From contig NZ_NHMK01000025.1 of NCBI RefSeq assembly GCF_002198095.1, forward strand, positions 62,001 through 126,000: a DNA stretch of 64,000 bases. The letters run 5' to 3'. The DNA comes from Deinococcus indicus. GTDB taxonomy: Bacteria; Deinococcota; Deinococci; Deinococcales; Deinococcaceae. Position 1 is the first letter of the stretch, and each line of letters starts with the position of its first letter. Position numbers and translations under genes: made by a program. The notes under the pieces were generated by a model that was not told the origin of the DNA, did no database searches, and saw nothing but the letters and a program-made list of their open reading frames with translations. Positions 1 to 10,682 of this stretch are shown here, in pieces.

Positions 1-156
1 TTCCTGCACTGCCTGCCCGCCCACTACGGCGAGGAGACCGTCCCCGAGGCCACCGAACACCCCAAGAGCCGTGTGTTCGATCAGGCCGAAAACCGCCTGC
101 ACGCGCAGAAAGCCCTGATGTACCACCTCATGGGCGATCTCAAACCCCGCTGGTAA
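1..156 (+). CDS. argF: Ornithine carbamoyltransferase, C-terminal end (partial)
   Basis: Only the last 51 codons are in the window; the gene starts upstream. The fragment carries the HCLPA signature (fragment residues 3-7) whose cysteine contacts ornithine, and ends with an [14 protein letters not shown] helix, as ornithine carbamoyltransferases do. The enzyme makes citrulline from ornithine and carbamoyl phosphate in arginine synthesis. argC lies 1.4 kb downstream in the same direction, which supports an arginine cluster. Another carbamoyltransferase of the same superfamily is possible but less likely, given HCLPA and this tail. Confidence 0.9.
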   Translation, partial: FLHCLPAHYGEETVPEATEHPKSRVFDQAENRLHAQKALMYHLMGDLKPRW

Positions 157-226
157 ACCACTGGGGCGGCGCGCATCTGCCGTCACGCGGATGCGCGCCC
201 GCCCGTTTCTCTGGCACGCTGACCCC

Positions 227-745
227 ATGACCATCCTGCACACGTCCCGTCTGACCCTCCGGCCCCTGACGCCGGACGACCTGCCGCGTGTCCTGGCCTA
301 CCGGAACGATCCGGAGGTCGCCCGGTATCAGGGCTGGCCGCTGCCCGCCACGCCGGACTCCGTGGCGGGGCTCGTGACGGACGCGCCGCTGGGAGCGCTC
401 GGCTGGGTGCAGCGCGCCGTCACGCTGACGGGCGGTGAACTACTGGGGGACGTGGGCCTGAACATGCAGGGGCCGCAGGCGGAAGTCGGCGTGACACTCG
501 CCCGCCACGCCCAGGGGCACGGGTACGCCCGCGAGGCCCTGCACGCCCTCATCACGCACGCCTTCACCGACCTGGGCCTGCACCGCGTCCACGCCAGCAT
601 CGACCCGCGCAACCGGGCGGTCGCGGCGCTGCTGACCCGCCTGGGCTTCCGGCACGAGGGCACCAGCCTCCAGAGCTACCGGCACCGGGGCGAATGGACC
701 GACGACGCCCTCTACGCTGTCCTGGCCGCCGAGTGGACCGCGTGA
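227..745 (+). CDS. GNAT family N-acetyltransferase (RimJ/RimL type)
   Basis: 172 residues. The N-terminus SRLTLRPLTPDDL is the usual opening of RimJ/RimL-like acetyltransferases, and AQGHGYAREAL (about residues 92-102) matches the acetyl-CoA pyrophosphate-binding loop (Q/R-x-x-G-x-G/A). The DPRNRAVAALLTRLGF segment is the typical C-terminal motif. The ATG at 227 was chosen because an in-frame ATG 12 codons earlier would add a tail without family similarity. The gene overlaps the following Nudix gene by 4 bases, so the two are probably translated together. The substrate cannot be read from the sequence: a ribosomal protein, an amino acid or a small amine are all possible. Confidence 0.82.
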   Translation: MTILHTSRLTLRPLTPDDLPRVLAYRNDPEVARYQGWPLPATPDSVAGLVTDAPLGALGWVQRAVTLTGGELLGDVGLNMQGPQAEVGVTLARHAQGHGYAREALHALITHAFTDLGLHRVHASIDPRNRAVAALLTRLGFRHEGTSLQSYRHRGEWTDDALYAVLAAEWTA

Positions 746-1254
746 CGCAGGTCACGGAGTGGCTGGACGTCGTGAACGGGCACGACGAGGTCATCGGTCA
801 GGCCACCCGCGAGGACGCCTACGCGCGCGGCCTGACCGTCCGCGTCATCAACGCCTTCCTGATCAACCGCGCGGGTCAGCTGTGGATTCCGCGCCGCACG
901 GCGCACAAACGGCTGTTCCCCGGCTGCCTCGACATGAGCGTCGGCGGGCACGTCGAACACGGCGAAACCTACGAGCAGGCCTTCCGCCGCGAGACGCAGG
1001 AGGAACTGAACCTGAACGTGAATGACCTCCCCTGGCAGCAGATCGCCAAGCTCGGACCGCGCGACGGCCTGAGCGCCTTCATGCATGTCTACGAACTGCG
1101 CCGCGACGACCCGCCCGCCTTCAATCCGGACGATTTCAGCAGCGCGCAGTGGCTCACGCCCACCGAACTCGTGCACCGCATCGAGCAGGGCGACCCGGCC
1201 AAGGGCGACCTGAAACGCCTCGTGCAGCTGTGCTACGGGGTGGGCCATGCGTGA
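742..1254 (+). CDS. Nudix hydrolase, YfcD / IPP-isomerase-like
   Basis: 170 residues, read from GTG 742, which overlaps the stop of the acetyltransferase gene. The Nudix box (GHVEHGETYEQAFRRETQEE) has the GX5EX7REUXEE core, but the final G-U pair is replaced by L-N-L. The N-terminal part (VVNGHDEVIGQATREDAYARG) and RRTAHKRLFPGCLDMSVGGHV resemble the YfcD / type 1 isopentenyl-diphosphate isomerase branch. The substrate is unknown, probably a nucleoside-diphosphate-linked or phosphorylated metabolite. It sits in the arginine cluster between argF and argC, though nothing in the sequence ties it to arginine. Confidence 0.82.
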   Translation: MTQVTEWLDVVNGHDEVIGQATREDAYARGLTVRVINAFLINRAGQLWIPRRTAHKRLFPGCLDMSVGGHVEHGETYEQAFRRETQEELNLNVNDLPWQQIAKLGPRDGLSAFMHVYELRRDDPPAFNPDDFSSAQWLTPTELVHRIEQGDPAKGDLKRLVQLCYGVGHA

Positions 1255-1573
1255 CGCGCCGTTCCTGCTCGCCCGCCTCCATTTGCCGGAGGACCGGACG
1301 ACGTCATTCATCTACCGGCGATTCGGGGACAACGTGGGCGCGATGGACGGCAGCGTCTTCAGCTTCCAGCGGGCCGGAGAGCCGGTGAATGCATACGCGT
1401 GGTGGGAGAACCATGACCCGGAGGTCATCGGGCGAGGCGGGCACGGCGTGATCCGCATCGTGCCCATGACCCCGGACCTCTGGACGCACCTGAAACCCGG
1501 AACGTCCCTGGCTATGACCTTCGAACGCCTGCACGCGCAGGTCACTCAGTCTCTGATGGAGAATCAAGCATGA
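1247..1573 (+). CDS. Hypothetical protein in the arginine cluster
   Basis: 108 residues, not recognised. It starts at ATG 1247, 8 bases before the end of the Nudix gene, and its stop overlaps the argC start (ATGA, 1570-1573), so it is packed into the cluster and probably translated with it. It has no signal peptide or membrane segment, is rich in aromatic residues (YAWWENHD near the middle) and looks like a small soluble mixed alpha/beta protein. The tight overlaps on both sides are the main evidence that it is a real gene. Confidence 0.7.
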   Translation: MRDAPFLLARLHLPEDRTTSFIYRRFGDNVGAMDGSVFSFQRAGEPVNAYAWWENHDPEVIGRGGHGVIRIVPMTPDLWTHLKPGTSLAMTFERLHAQVTQSLMENQA

Positions 1574-2493
1574 CAGTCCCCAAGGTATTTATTGACGGTG
1601 AGGCCGGCACGACCGGTCTGCAGATCCGCTCCCGGCTGGAGGGTCGGTCGGATATCGAGTTGCTGAGCATCGACCCGGCGCGGCGCAAGGATGCGGACGC
1701 GCGGGCGGAGTTGCTGAACGCGGCGGACGTGTCGATCCTGTGCCTGCATGACGACGCGGCACGCGAGGCGGTCACGCTGACCACGAACCCGGCCGCGCGC
1801 CTGCTGGATGCGAGCACGGCGCACCGGGTGAATCCGGCGTGGGTGTTCGGCTTCCCGGAGTTGAACGCTGGGCAGGCGGACGCGATCCGCGCGGCGCGGT
1901 TCGTGGCGAACCCCGGCTGTTACAGCACTGGGGCGATCTCGCTGCTGGCCCCATTGACGGGCGCGGGCCTGATCCCGGCGGACTTCCCGGTCAGTATTCA
2001 GGGGTATAGCGGCTATACCGGTGGGGGCCGGGCGCTGGTGGACGCGCACGAGAAGGGCGAGGATCACCCCATGAAGGGCGCATTCCTGAGTTACGCGCTG
2101 GGGCTGGGGCACAAGCACATTCCCGAGACGATGCGCTACGGGGGGCTGACCCGCACGCCGATCTTCACACCGAACGTGGGCGCGTGGGCGCAGGGCATGA
2201 CCGTGACCATCCCCCTGCACCTGCGCGAACTGGGCACCACGCCGGACGCCCTGCACGCGGCGCTGAAGGATCACTACGCCGGGCAGCGGTTCGTGCGCGT
2301 GTTCGACCTGAGCGACAATCCGGAGGTGCTCGACCCGCAGACCCTGAACGGCACGAACGACTTGGAGCTGTTCGTGTACCCGTCAGCGGACGGCGAGCGG
2401 GCGCTGCTGGTCGCGCGGCTGGACAACCTCGGGAAGGGCGCGGGCGGCGCGGCGGTGCAGAACCTGAACCTCATGCTCGGACTGGAGGGCTGA
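1570..2493 (+). CDS. argC: N-acetyl-gamma-glutamyl-phosphate reductase (short, type 2)
   Basis: 307 residues. It reduces N-acetylglutamyl phosphate to the semialdehyde with NADPH, the third step of arginine synthesis. The N-terminus [19 protein letters not shown] is the nucleotide-binding segment, and the catalytic cysteine is in [10 protein letters not shown] (about residues 116-125). The length fits the short type 2 ArgC class rather than the ~340-residue type. The ATG overlaps the stop of the preceding gene, and the next gene starts one base after its stop. Confidence 0.93.
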   Translation: MTVPKVFIDGEAGTTGLQIRSRLEGRSDIELLSIDPARRKDADARAELLNAADVSILCLHDDAAREAVTLTTNPAARLLDASTAHRVNPAWVFGFPELNAGQADAIRAARFVANPGCYSTGAISLLAPLTGAGLIPADFPVSIQGYSGYTGGGRALVDAHEKGEDHPMKGAFLSYALGLGHKHIPETMRYGGLTRTPIFTPNVGAWAQGMTVTIPLHLRELGTTPDALHAALKDHYAGQRFVRVFDLSDNPEVLDPQTLNGTNDLELFVYPSADGERALLVARLDNLGKGAGGAAVQNLNLMLGLEG

Positions 2494-2494
2494 G

Positions 2495-3331
2495 GTGGCG
2501 TCCGGCGCGAGCAAGTTGGACATCAACCGGGGCACGACGCTGTGCATGAGCGTGTCGGCCCGCCCGAGCAACTTCGGGACGCGTTTTCACAACCACCTGT
2601 ACGCGGCGCTGGGGCTGGATTTCGTGTACAAGGCGTTCGGCGTGCAGGACATCACGGGTGTCGTGGCGGGTATCCGGGCGCTGGGCGTGAGGGGCTGCGC
2701 GGTCAGCATGCCGTTCAAGGAGGCGGTGATTCCGTTGCTGGACGAGCTGGACGCCTCGGCGGCGGCGATCGGGTCGGTGAACACCATCGTGAACACGGGC
2801 GGGCACCTGAAGGCCTTCAACACCGACTACACCGCCATTCAGCTGCTGATCGAGCGGCACGCGCTGGACCGGGACGCGCGGGTGGTGCTGCGCGGCAGCG
2901 GCGGCATGGGGAAGGCCGTGGCGAGCGCCCTGCGGGACGCGGGTTTCACGCGCGGCGTGATCGTCGCCCGCAACGAGGGGGCCGGGCGGGAACTGGCGGC
3001 GCGTTGCGGCTGGGACTGGCACCCCACCACGCCCGACATTCAGGAAGGCGACCTGCTCGTGAATGTCACGCCGCTGGGCATGGCAGGCGGCCCGGACGAG
3101 CACACGCTGGCCTTCACGCCCGAGCAGATCGCCCGCGCGGGCACGGTGTTCGACGTGGTCGCCCTGCCCAGCGAGACGCCGCTGATCGTGGAGGCGCGGC
3201 GGCAGGGCAAACCCGTCGTGACCGGGCTGGAGGTCGTGGCCCTGCAGGCGCTGGAGCAGTTCGTGCTGTACACCGGCGTGCGCCCCTCGGACGAGCAGGT
3301 GCGCTCAGCCGTCGAATTCGCGCGCACCTGA
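2495..3331 (+). CDS. Shikimate 5-dehydrogenase-like protein (SDH-L / HI0607 type)
   Basis: 278 residues from GTG 2495, one base after argC. The fold is that of the AroE superfamily, with a catalytic-type lysine in CAVSMPFKEAV (about residue 74), aspartate in FNTDY (about residue 110) and a Rossmann loop GSGGMGKAVASAL. The VSMPFK motif and the opening NFGTRFHNHLY are those of the SDH-like group, in which canonical AroE has VT(I/V)P(F/H)K. That group has weak or uncertain shikimate activity, so a role in aromatic synthesis should not be assumed. Its place behind argC is unexplained. Confidence 0.8.
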   Translation: MASGASKLDINRGTTLCMSVSARPSNFGTRFHNHLYAALGLDFVYKAFGVQDITGVVAGIRALGVRGCAVSMPFKEAVIPLLDELDASAAAIGSVNTIVNTGGHLKAFNTDYTAIQLLIERHALDRDARVVLRGSGGMGKAVASALRDAGFTRGVIVARNEGAGRELAARCGWDWHPTTPDIQEGDLLVNVTPLGMAGGPDEHTLAFTPEQIARAGTVFDVVALPSETPLIVEARRQGKPVVTGLEVVALQALEQFVLYTGVRPSDEQVRSAVEFART

Positions 3332-3433
3332 TCTGGGCTCCTGCTGCCCCCTTGAAATGACCGGCCGGATAGGGTGAAGTCTGCTCAGGTCCGGCCGCGC
3401 CCACCATGTGCGGCGGGTCCGGGGGAGGGCAGC

Positions 3434-4063
3434 ATGAAGCGACGGCAGCGGCGTTCGGCGTGGATGCAGGCAGCGGTGGCGGTGGCGGGCGCCTTTGGAC
3501 TGGTCGGGTGCGTGCCCACCTCGTCCGTGATTCCGAACGACTTCACGGATTTCAGTGACGCGCAGCAGGCCGCGATCTGCGCCGCATCGCCGCGCGTGGG
3601 GGCCATGGGCATCCTGGAGTACGGGACGGGCGCGGCGGCCGGGAGCGTCCCGCCGGACTACGCCCTGAACTGCCCGGACCTGCGCGTGACCGCAGAACGC
3701 TGGACCGTGACCGTCTGGGCGCCCACGTTCACGGCCGCGCTGGCCGCGTTCCTGCCCGAGGCCGACCTCCTGACGTACTACGCGGACCTGCGGGTGCGCA
3801 TCACGGACGGACAGGTGAGCGCCGACCCCATCGACTCGGTGCCGGAAGCGCTGCTGGACGAGGTGCGGCGCGTGACGGTCACGGTCACGCCGCTGGGCGG
3901 GGCGGCGCAACCGGTCCTGCGGGGCGGGGTGGTCACGCCCGTCACACTGGAACCCGGCGCGACCTACCGCATCGACATCCGCACGGACCGCACGCCGAAC
4001 CCCTGGCCGTCCGTGACGCTCGACCCGGCGTCCGGGACGGTGCAGGCGCAACTGGCCCACTGA
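3434..4063 (+). CDS. Putative lipoprotein, unknown function
   Basis: 209 residues from ATG 3434, chosen because GGGGGAGGG lies just upstream and because the protein then starts with a signal peptide (basic KRRQRR, hydrophobic stretch, lipobox LVGC with the cysteine at residue 26). The mature protein is predicted to be anchored to a membrane by lipid on that cysteine. The rest is rich in beta-strand-like sequence with short Thr/Val repeats and two cysteines. No family was recognised. It ends 17 bases before a copy of the interspersed repeat. Confidence 0.75.
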   Translation: MKRRQRRSAWMQAAVAVAGAFGLVGCVPTSSVIPNDFTDFSDAQQAAICAASPRVGAMGILEYGTGAAAGSVPPDYALNCPDLRVTAERWTVTVWAPTFTAALAAFLPEADLLTYYADLRVRITDGQVSADPIDSVPEALLDEVRRVTVTVTPLGGAAQPVLRGGVVTPVTLEPGATYRIDIRTDRTPNPWPSVTLDPASGTVQAQLAH

Positions 4064-4080
4064 CCTCCGCCCCCCGGCTC

Positions 4081-4236
4081 ATACGGATTCCGTCTGTTTC
4101 GCCGACAACCCGGAACATCGCCGCCCCTGCCAGCTCCACGCCCGGAACCCGCCCCTCTCCTACTCGCTCTGCTGCGCAGCTCTACGAGTCCGCTCGGACC
4201 CAGCGGGTTTTGCAACCCATTCAATCGGAGTCCGGA

Positions 4237-4237
<1 letters not shown>
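4081..4237 (-). repeat. Interspersed repeat copy 1 (full length)
   Basis: 157 bp, reverse orientation, between the convergent lipoprotein and scpA genes. Its ends are ATACGGATTCCG and CGGAGTCCGGAT. The last T (4237) is the first base of TCA, the reverse-strand TGA stop of scpA. The free end is preceded by CTC. It contains the GGGTT/AACCC hairpin and the CGCCCCT-type middle segment. Confidence 0.88.
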
Positions 4238-5013
<776 letters not shown>

Positions 5014-5033
5014 GGGTGAAGGGGAAACGGCGC

Positions 5034-6032
<999 letters not shown>

Positions 6033-6041
6033 AACCCCGTG

Positions 6042-6047
6042 ATTCTA
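6042..6047 (-). promoter_or_regulatory. -10 box of trpS
   Basis: On the minus strand TAGAAT is followed by 9 bases and then the trpS ATG. No Shine-Dalgarno site is visible, so the transcript is likely leaderless or nearly so. Confidence 0.5.
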
Positions 6048-6079
6048 GCGGGCGGCGCCCACAAAAAGCAGGCGGCATG

Positions 6080-6104
6080 AAAAAGCCCCGCGCGGGGCGA
6101 GGCT
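6080..6104 (-). terminator. Rho-independent terminator behind the foldase gene
   Basis: On the minus strand a GCCCC-GCGC-GGGGC hairpin is followed directly by TTTTT. It lies between the end of the PpiD/SurA-like gene (6171) and the start of trpS (6032), so it should stop the foldase transcript and make trpS depend on its own promoter. Confidence 0.7.
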
Positions 6105-6129
6105 TTCTCAGGGCACAGTCTGGATTGCT

Positions 6130-6168
6130 GGATTGACACGGCTGTGCAAGCCATTCAATCCGAGTCCG
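6130..6168 (-). repeat. Interspersed repeat copy 2 (degenerate fragment)
   Basis: Only the first hairpin of the family is left: GGATTGA...GGCT-gtgc-AAGCC...TCAATCC, followed by GAGTCCGA. It lies 2 bases from the stop codon (TTA on the plus strand) of the foldase gene, in reverse orientation. Confidence 0.6.
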
Positions 6169-6170
6169 AA

Positions 6171-8078
6171 TTACTGGTCGGCGGGGGGAGCGGCCGGGGT
6201 TTCGCCCTGCGTGGCGGGCGCGGCGTTGTCCTCGGCGGCGCTGTCCCTGCTGGTGCCTTCCTCGCCGCTGGCATCCTCGGCGGGCGGCGCCTTGGGCGTC
6301 TGGGCGTCCACGCGCTTCTGCTGGGCAGCCAGCACGGCCTGCAGGTTGTTCTTGGCTTTCAGGCTGGCCACCTGGGAATCCAGGAACTTCTGGCCTTCCT
6401 CGCCTTTCTTCTGGGCCAGCACCTGCGACTCGATCTGGTCGCGCACGGCGCTCAGCGGCTGGGTCGCGGCGGGTTTCAGGTCCGTCACGAACGCCACCGA
6501 GTACCGCTCGCCGATCTTCACGGGGTCGGTCAGGCTGCCCTCGCCCGCGTCACGCAGGCTGCGGGCCTCGAACACGGCGGCGTTCAGCTCCTCGCTGAGT
6601 TTGCCGTCGCCGGCCGTGACGCTGCCACGCTCGCTGACCGTGCCGCCCGCCTTGCCGGCCGCCGCCGCGAAGTCCGTCTGGCCGCCGTAACTGTTGCGGA
6701 AGGCCAGGGCGGCCGCCTGCGTCTTGAAGCTCGCCTCGAGGACCGTGCCGCTGGCGGGCGTCTGGAACTGCTCGCGGTTCTCGGCATAGAAGCTGCTGAT
6801 GTCGGCGTCCGTGACCTTCACGTTCCGCGCGCCGTACGCGGTGATGCCGGCCGTCAGTTCCTGCTGCGTGCCGGTCAGGTTCAGTTTCAGGCGCTCGACC
6901 AGGGTGGGCGCGGCGTACCCGGCGATCAGCTGCTGCGTCACCTGGGGTTTCAGGATGGAGTTCACGAGCTGCGCGGCCTGCGCGGGGTCCACCTGCTGCA
7001 GCAGCGCCGTGAACTGCTGGTTGTTCACGACCTGCTCGATCACCTTCGAGTACGGGATGTTCTTCCCGGCGACGGTCGCGACGGTGGGGTCCTCGACCTT
7101 CCAGTTCAGGTCCTTGAACTCGACCTTGACGTCTTTTTCCAGGTCGGCGACCCAGGCTTCCACGGCGGCGTTCTTCTTCTGCTCGTTCACGGCCGTGACG
7201 AGGTCGCTGCGGGCCTCCGCGAAGGGTTTCGGGGCGGGCGCGAGGTACTTCTCGACCTTCACGACGTAGAACTTACCGCCGCTCTCGATCACGTCGGTCA
7301 GGCCGCCGCTGGTCAGGGCGAACGCGGCCGCGCCCACCTCGGCGGGCAGCGCCACCTGCGCCACCGGGCGCGGCGCGCCGTTCTCGACGGGACCCAGGGC
7401 GCCGCCACGGTCGGCGAACTCGCTGCTGTTGGCCTTGGCCAGGGCCGCGAAGTCCGCGCCGCCCTGCGCCTGCTTCAGCAGCGCCTGCGCCCTGGCCTTG
7501 TCGGCCACGACGATCTGACGGGCCTGGATGCGGGCGTCCGTCTGGAACTTCTCGGTGTTCAGGTCGTAGTACGCGCGCAGTTCCGCGTCGGTCGCGGCGG
7601 GCACGGCCTTCTTGATCTCCTCGACGCGGCGCTCGATGGCGAGGCTCTGGCGGACCTGCTCGCGGTACGAGCTGTCGGTCAGACCGGCGCCCTGCAGGGC
7701 GTCCGTCCAGGCCTTGTTGTCGGTCAGCTGGTTGGCCTCGCGGACCTCCTTGACCTTGGCGGCCACGTCGGCGCGGCTGACGCGGATGTCCTTCACGGCG
7801 TTGCGGACCAGCGTCTGCTGCACCTGCTGCGCCACCACGAAAGTCTTGAAGTCGTCGCCCAGCACGCCGGTATCGGTGCTGGCCAGGACGGGGTTGGCGC
7901 GGCGGGCCGCTTCGAGTTCCTCGACGGTGACGGTCGTGCCGTTCACGGTCAGGGCGGGCGTGCCGGTCTGCCGGTTGAACAGCTCCCCGACGTTCGGGGT
8001 GAACTGGAACGCCATGCCCGCGACGAGCAGCAGGGCCAGAACGCCCAGCATGACGTTCACGATCTTCTTCTTGTTCAC
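6171..8078 (-). CDS. PpiD/SurA-like peptidyl-prolyl isomerase, membrane-anchored foldase
   Basis: 635 residues from GTG 8078, with AAGGAG 6 bases upstream. The N-terminus is a single membrane anchor (residues 5-28), after which the protein is exported. The SurA-N-like helical part (about 40-160) has the A-x-V-N-G-x-x-V-T opening. A parvulin (PpiC) domain follows at about 180-270 (RQIVVADKARAQALLKQ and ADFAALAKANSSEFADRGGALGPVENG). A second, degenerate parvulin-like region is at about 440-545, and the C-terminus is an acidic Ala/Pro tail. It probably folds proteins of the cell envelope. Its 5' region overlaps the promoter of the divergent tRNA gene. Confidence 0.85.
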   Translation of the reverse strand: MNKKKIVNVMLGVLALLLVAGMAFQFTPNVGELFNRQTGTPALTVNGTTVTVEELEAARRANPVLASTDTGVLGDDFKTFVVAQQVQQTLVRNAVKDIRVSRADVAAKVKEVREANQLTDNKAWTDALQGAGLTDSSYREQVRQSLAIERRVEEIKKAVPAATDAELRAYYDLNTEKFQTDARIQARQIVVADKARAQALLKQAQGGADFAALAKANSSEFADRGGALGPVENGAPRPVAQVALPAEVGAAAFALTSGGLTDVIESGGKFYVVKVEKYLAPAPKPFAEARSDLVTAVNEQKKNAAVEAWVADLEKDVKVEFKDLNWKVEDPTVATVAGKNIPYSKVIEQVVNNQQFTALLQQVDPAQAAQLVNSILKPQVTQQLIAGYAAPTLVERLKLNLTGTQQELTAGITAYGARNVKVTDADISSFYAENREQFQTPASGTVLEASFKTQAAALAFRNSYGGQTDFAAAAGKAGGTVSERGSVTAGDGKLSEELNAAVFEARSLRDAGEGSLTDPVKIGERYSVAFVTDLKPAATQPLSAVRDQIESQVLAQKKGEEGQKFLDSQVASLKAKNNLQAVLAAQQKRVDAQTPKAPPAEDASGEEGTSRDSAAEDNAAPATQGETPAAPPADQ

Positions 8079-8107
8079 TTGATCTCCTTCATGCGAAGTG
8101 CTAGGGT
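8079..8107 (+). promoter_or_regulatory. Possible promoter of tRNA-Arg
   Basis: TTGATC (8079-8084) and TAGGGT (8102-8107) are 17 bases apart, and the tRNA starts 12 bases after the -10 box. The -35 matches 4 of 6 and the -10 matches 3 of 6 consensus bases. It overlaps the ribosome binding site of the divergent foldase gene. Confidence 0.4.
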
Positions 8108-8118
8108 ACGCGAGCTAT

Positions 8119-8195
<77 letters not shown>

Positions 8196-8210
8196 CAGAA
8201 GTTCCATGAA

Positions 8211-8235
8211 CGCCACCCGCAAGGGTGGTGTTTTT
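8211..8235 (+). terminator. Terminator of tRNA-Arg
   Basis: CGCCACCC-GCAA-GGGTGGTG forms an 8-bp stem (one G-T pair) with a GCAA loop followed by TTTTT-type bases. It is 15 bases after the tRNA. Confidence 0.8.
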
Positions 8236-8431
8236 GTTCAGGGGTCCGCCCGTCACGCGCGGGCGCCTTGACGGGATGATCTGGAGTCGCACGCGCCGGA
8301 TTCTAGCACGCAAGATTAAGCGGGCGTGAAGCAGGAAACGGCGTCTGCGGCACTCTTTTTCCCGCTCCGGCCGGGCGGCGGGCGTGCCCCTGACCGTGCG
8401 CTGCGTTCCCACCCGCCCCCGCCTCGCCCTG

Positions 8432-8437
8432 TACGCT
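8432..8437 (+). promoter_or_regulatory. -10 box, leaderless, of the SIS-like gene
   Basis: TACGCT is followed by 7 bases and the ATG at 8445, with no Shine-Dalgarno site. Confidence 0.5.
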
Positions 8438-8444
8438 GTCACGC

Positions 8445-9452
8445 ATGAATGCCCCGATCACCCTCCTGACCCTGCTCGAAACGCTGCCCGGCTCGTACGC
8501 CGGTCCCGCCCGCCCCGACGAGGCTCCCTACGGCCTGGTCGGCGTGGGCGAGGGCGCCCTGGCCGCCGCCATCGCCCAGACGCTGATCGCCAGCAGCCTC
8601 ACGCGCGGCGGCACGCAGTTCGTGCTCGGCAGCCCCGACGCCAGCGCCCTCGCCACCGATTACGCCGACCTGGCGGTCGTGGCCGGCGCGAACGCCCGCC
8701 GCGTCGCCACCGGCGGCACCCCCGAGGAGATCGACGTGCTCGTGCCCGGCGGCCCGCTCGCCACGTACCACTTCGCGCAGTTCGTCGCGCACGCCAGCGG
8801 CCACAGCGACGAGGCCGCCGCCGCCGACGCCCTGATCGCCGACCTCGCCGCGCGCTGCGCCCCGCACGTCACCGAGAACAACCCCGCCCGCGACCTCGCC
8901 TGGAGCCTGTGGGGCCGCACGCCCCTGCTGCTCGCCGCGCCTGAAGCCGAGGCCCTGCCGCACGCGTGGCAGCAGCTGCTGGCACGCACCGGCAAGACCC
9001 TGAGCGTCCCGGTGCTGGGCGACCCGCTGCCCTTCGTGACCGGCGCGTTCGAGGCGCAGCACGAGAAAGGCGACGCCAAGGTCGCCCTGATCCTCGGCGA
9101 CGCCGACGACACCCTGCTGCTCGCCCGCGAGATCCTCGAGAGCCGCATCGACGAGATCATCCACGTCCCGTACCCGGACGGCGCTGTCGGTTACCCCGCC
9201 GCGCTGGCCCTGTGGTACTTCGGCGCGTGGGTCGCCGCGTACCTCGCCGAACGCTACGGGCAGGAGCCCGGCGACCTGCCCGTCCTGGGCCGCGCGCAGG
9301 GCGTCATGAGTGGCGAGGACCGCGCCCAGGCCCGTCTCGCCGCGCCCCGCGACGACCTGCGCCGCACCAACGTCCTGAAGGACTGGGCCGACGATCAGGA
9401 CGTGGACGACGTGGAACTCGACGAGGACGAGGACGACCGCGACGAGGAGTGA
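8445..9452 (+). CDS. SIS-domain / phosphoglucose-phosphomannose isomerase-like protein
   Basis: 335 residues. The middle of the protein (VGVGEGALAAAIAQTLI, residues 29-45; EIDVLVPGGPL; ALILGDADDTLLLAREILESR) looks like the two sugar-isomerase (SIS) halves of the bifunctional PGI/PMI family. That is a recognition of pattern, not of a complete active site. The last 30 residues form an acidic tail (Asp/Glu run), so part of the protein is probably disordered. The gene is transcribed alone from a leaderless promoter and meets hom tail to tail. The activity is uncertain. Confidence 0.6.
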   Translation: MNAPITLLTLLETLPGSYAGPARPDEAPYGLVGVGEGALAAAIAQTLIASSLTRGGTQFVLGSPDASALATDYADLAVVAGANARRVATGGTPEEIDVLVPGGPLATYHFAQFVAHASGHSDEAAAADALIADLAARCAPHVTENNPARDLAWSLWGRTPLLLAAPEAEALPHAWQQLLARTGKTLSVPVLGDPLPFVTGAFEAQHEKGDAKVALILGDADDTLLLAREILESRIDEIIHVPYPDGAVGYPAALALWYFGAWVAAYLAERYGQEPGDLPVLGRAQGVMSGEDRAQARLAAPRDDLRRTNVLKDWADDQDVDDVELDEDEDDRDEE

Positions 9453-9467
9453 TGCGGGCTTGGAGTG

Positions 9468-9591
9468 ATGCAGACTCCGATTGAATGGGCTGCAAAGCCT
9501 GCTGGGTCCGGGCGAAGCGACTCGTAGAGCTGCCTCGCAGAGTGGGAGAACAAGGGGTTCCGGGGTGTCAGCGAAACAGACGCAATCCGTA
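9468..9591 (+). repeat. Interspersed repeat copy 3
   Basis: 124 bp, forward, diverged at the left end (ATGCAGACTCCG). It has the GGGCT-GCAA-AGCC hairpin and the GCTGGGTCCGGGC subtype, and ends in CGCAATCCGTA. It starts 15 bases after the stop of the SIS-like gene, so it is one of the copies that does not touch a stop codon. Confidence 0.8.
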
Positions 9592-9622
9592 GGACCTGCG
9601 GCCGCTGAAGCCACCAGCGAGA

Positions 9623-9658
9623 AGCGGGGAGCGAGGGCTGACGCCGACGCTCCCCGCT
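9623..9658. terminator. Hairpin between convergent genes
   Basis: AGCGGGGAGCG and CGCTCCCCGCT form a perfect 11-bp stem with a 14-base loop, between the SIS-like gene and hom. There is no long T run, so Rho-independent stopping would be weak. Confidence 0.45.
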
Positions 9659-9706
9659 GTTGCTGTTCCTGCCCCCGGTGGAGGGGCCGGTTCGGTGCGG
9701 TGGGGT

Positions 9707-10669
9707 TCAGTGCAGGGGGACGTGTCCGGGGAAGCCGATGAGCAGGTCGAGCAGGTCGCCGACCATGGCGCTGGCGGTGACCATGCCGCCGGCGCCGCCC
9801 CCGGCGAAGATCAGGGTGCCGCATTCCTCGCCCTCGTAGACCATGGCGTTGCGGCTGGCTCCGGCGGTGCACAGCGGGTGCGTGTCCGGCAGGGACTGCG
9901 GGGCGACGCGGGCCTGCCACTCGCCGCCGACGGATTCGAGTTCCGCGACGAGCTTGATGCGTTCGCCGCGCGCGCGGGCCGCCTGGATGTCGGCCTGGGT
10001 GATGTGCTCGATGCCCTGCACCTGCACGCGGTCGTACCGGAAGTTCCCGTCGGCGCAGAAGCGGGCCAGGACCGTGAGTTTGTGCGCGGTGTCGAAGCCG
10101 CCGACGTCCAGGGTGGGCGGGTCCTCGGCGTACCCGAGCGCCTGGGCCTCGGCGAGGGCCTGCGCGTAGTCCTTGCCGCCTTCCATCTGGGTCAGGATGT
10201 ACAGGCAGGTGCCGTTCAGCACGGCCTGCAGGCGCGTGAAGGTACTGGCGCGCAGCACGGTGCTCATGGGGCCGATGACGGGCGTGCCGGCCATCACGGA
10301 CGCCTCGTAGTACAGCTTGCCGTTCAGGGCGTGATCGCGCAGTTCGTCCCAGCATTCGGCCAGCAGCGCCTTGTTCGCCGTGATGACGGGCCGCCCGGAG
10401 CGCAGGTAGGGGCGTAGCATGGTCATGGGCAGCTGCACGCCGCCCATCGCCTCGATCACGACCTCGCACTCCTGCAGGAAGGCGGGGTCGGTGGTCAGGG
10501 GCGTGCCGGCCGGAATGCGGCGCTCGCGGGCCGTGTCGCGCACGAGCACGCCCACGACCTCGATCCGTACGCCCAGGTCCGCGAAGATCGCCGCGCGGCG
10601 TTCGATCAGGTTCAGGACGTCCTGCCCCACGGTGCCACAGCCGAGCATGCCCACAGTCACGGTTCTCAT
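9707..10669 (-). CDS. hom: Homoserine dehydrogenase (short form)
   Basis: 320 residues. It reduces aspartate semialdehyde to homoserine, leading to threonine and methionine. The Rossmann loop [10 protein letters not shown] is at residues 8-17, and [12 protein letters not shown] and the downstream [20 protein letters not shown] are the homoserine-dehydrogenase core with the substrate-binding residues. The ~100-residue C-terminal ACT domain of the long form is missing, so feedback inhibition by threonine through that domain is not expected. The start is leaderless. Confidence 0.92.
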   Translation of the reverse strand: MRTVTVGMLGCGTVGQDVLNLIERRAAIFADLGVRIEVVGVLVRDTARERRIPAGTPLTTDPAFLQECEVVIEAMGGVQLPMTMLRPYLRSGRPVITANKALLAECWDELRDHALNGKLYYEASVMAGTPVIGPMSTVLRASTFTRLQAVLNGTCLYILTQMEGGKDYAQALAEAQALGYAEDPPTLDVGGFDTAHKLTVLARFCADGNFRYDRVQVQGIEHITQADIQAARARGERIKLVAELESVGGEWQARVAPQSLPDTHPLCTAGASRNAMVYEGEECGTLIFAGGGAGGMVTASAMVGDLLDLLIGFPGHVPLH

Positions 10670-10676
10670 GCGCCCG

Positions 10677-10682
10677 ACTGTA
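10677..10682 (-). promoter_or_regulatory. -10 box, leaderless, of hom
   Basis: TACAGT on the minus strand with 7 bases to the hom ATG. Confidence 0.5.
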
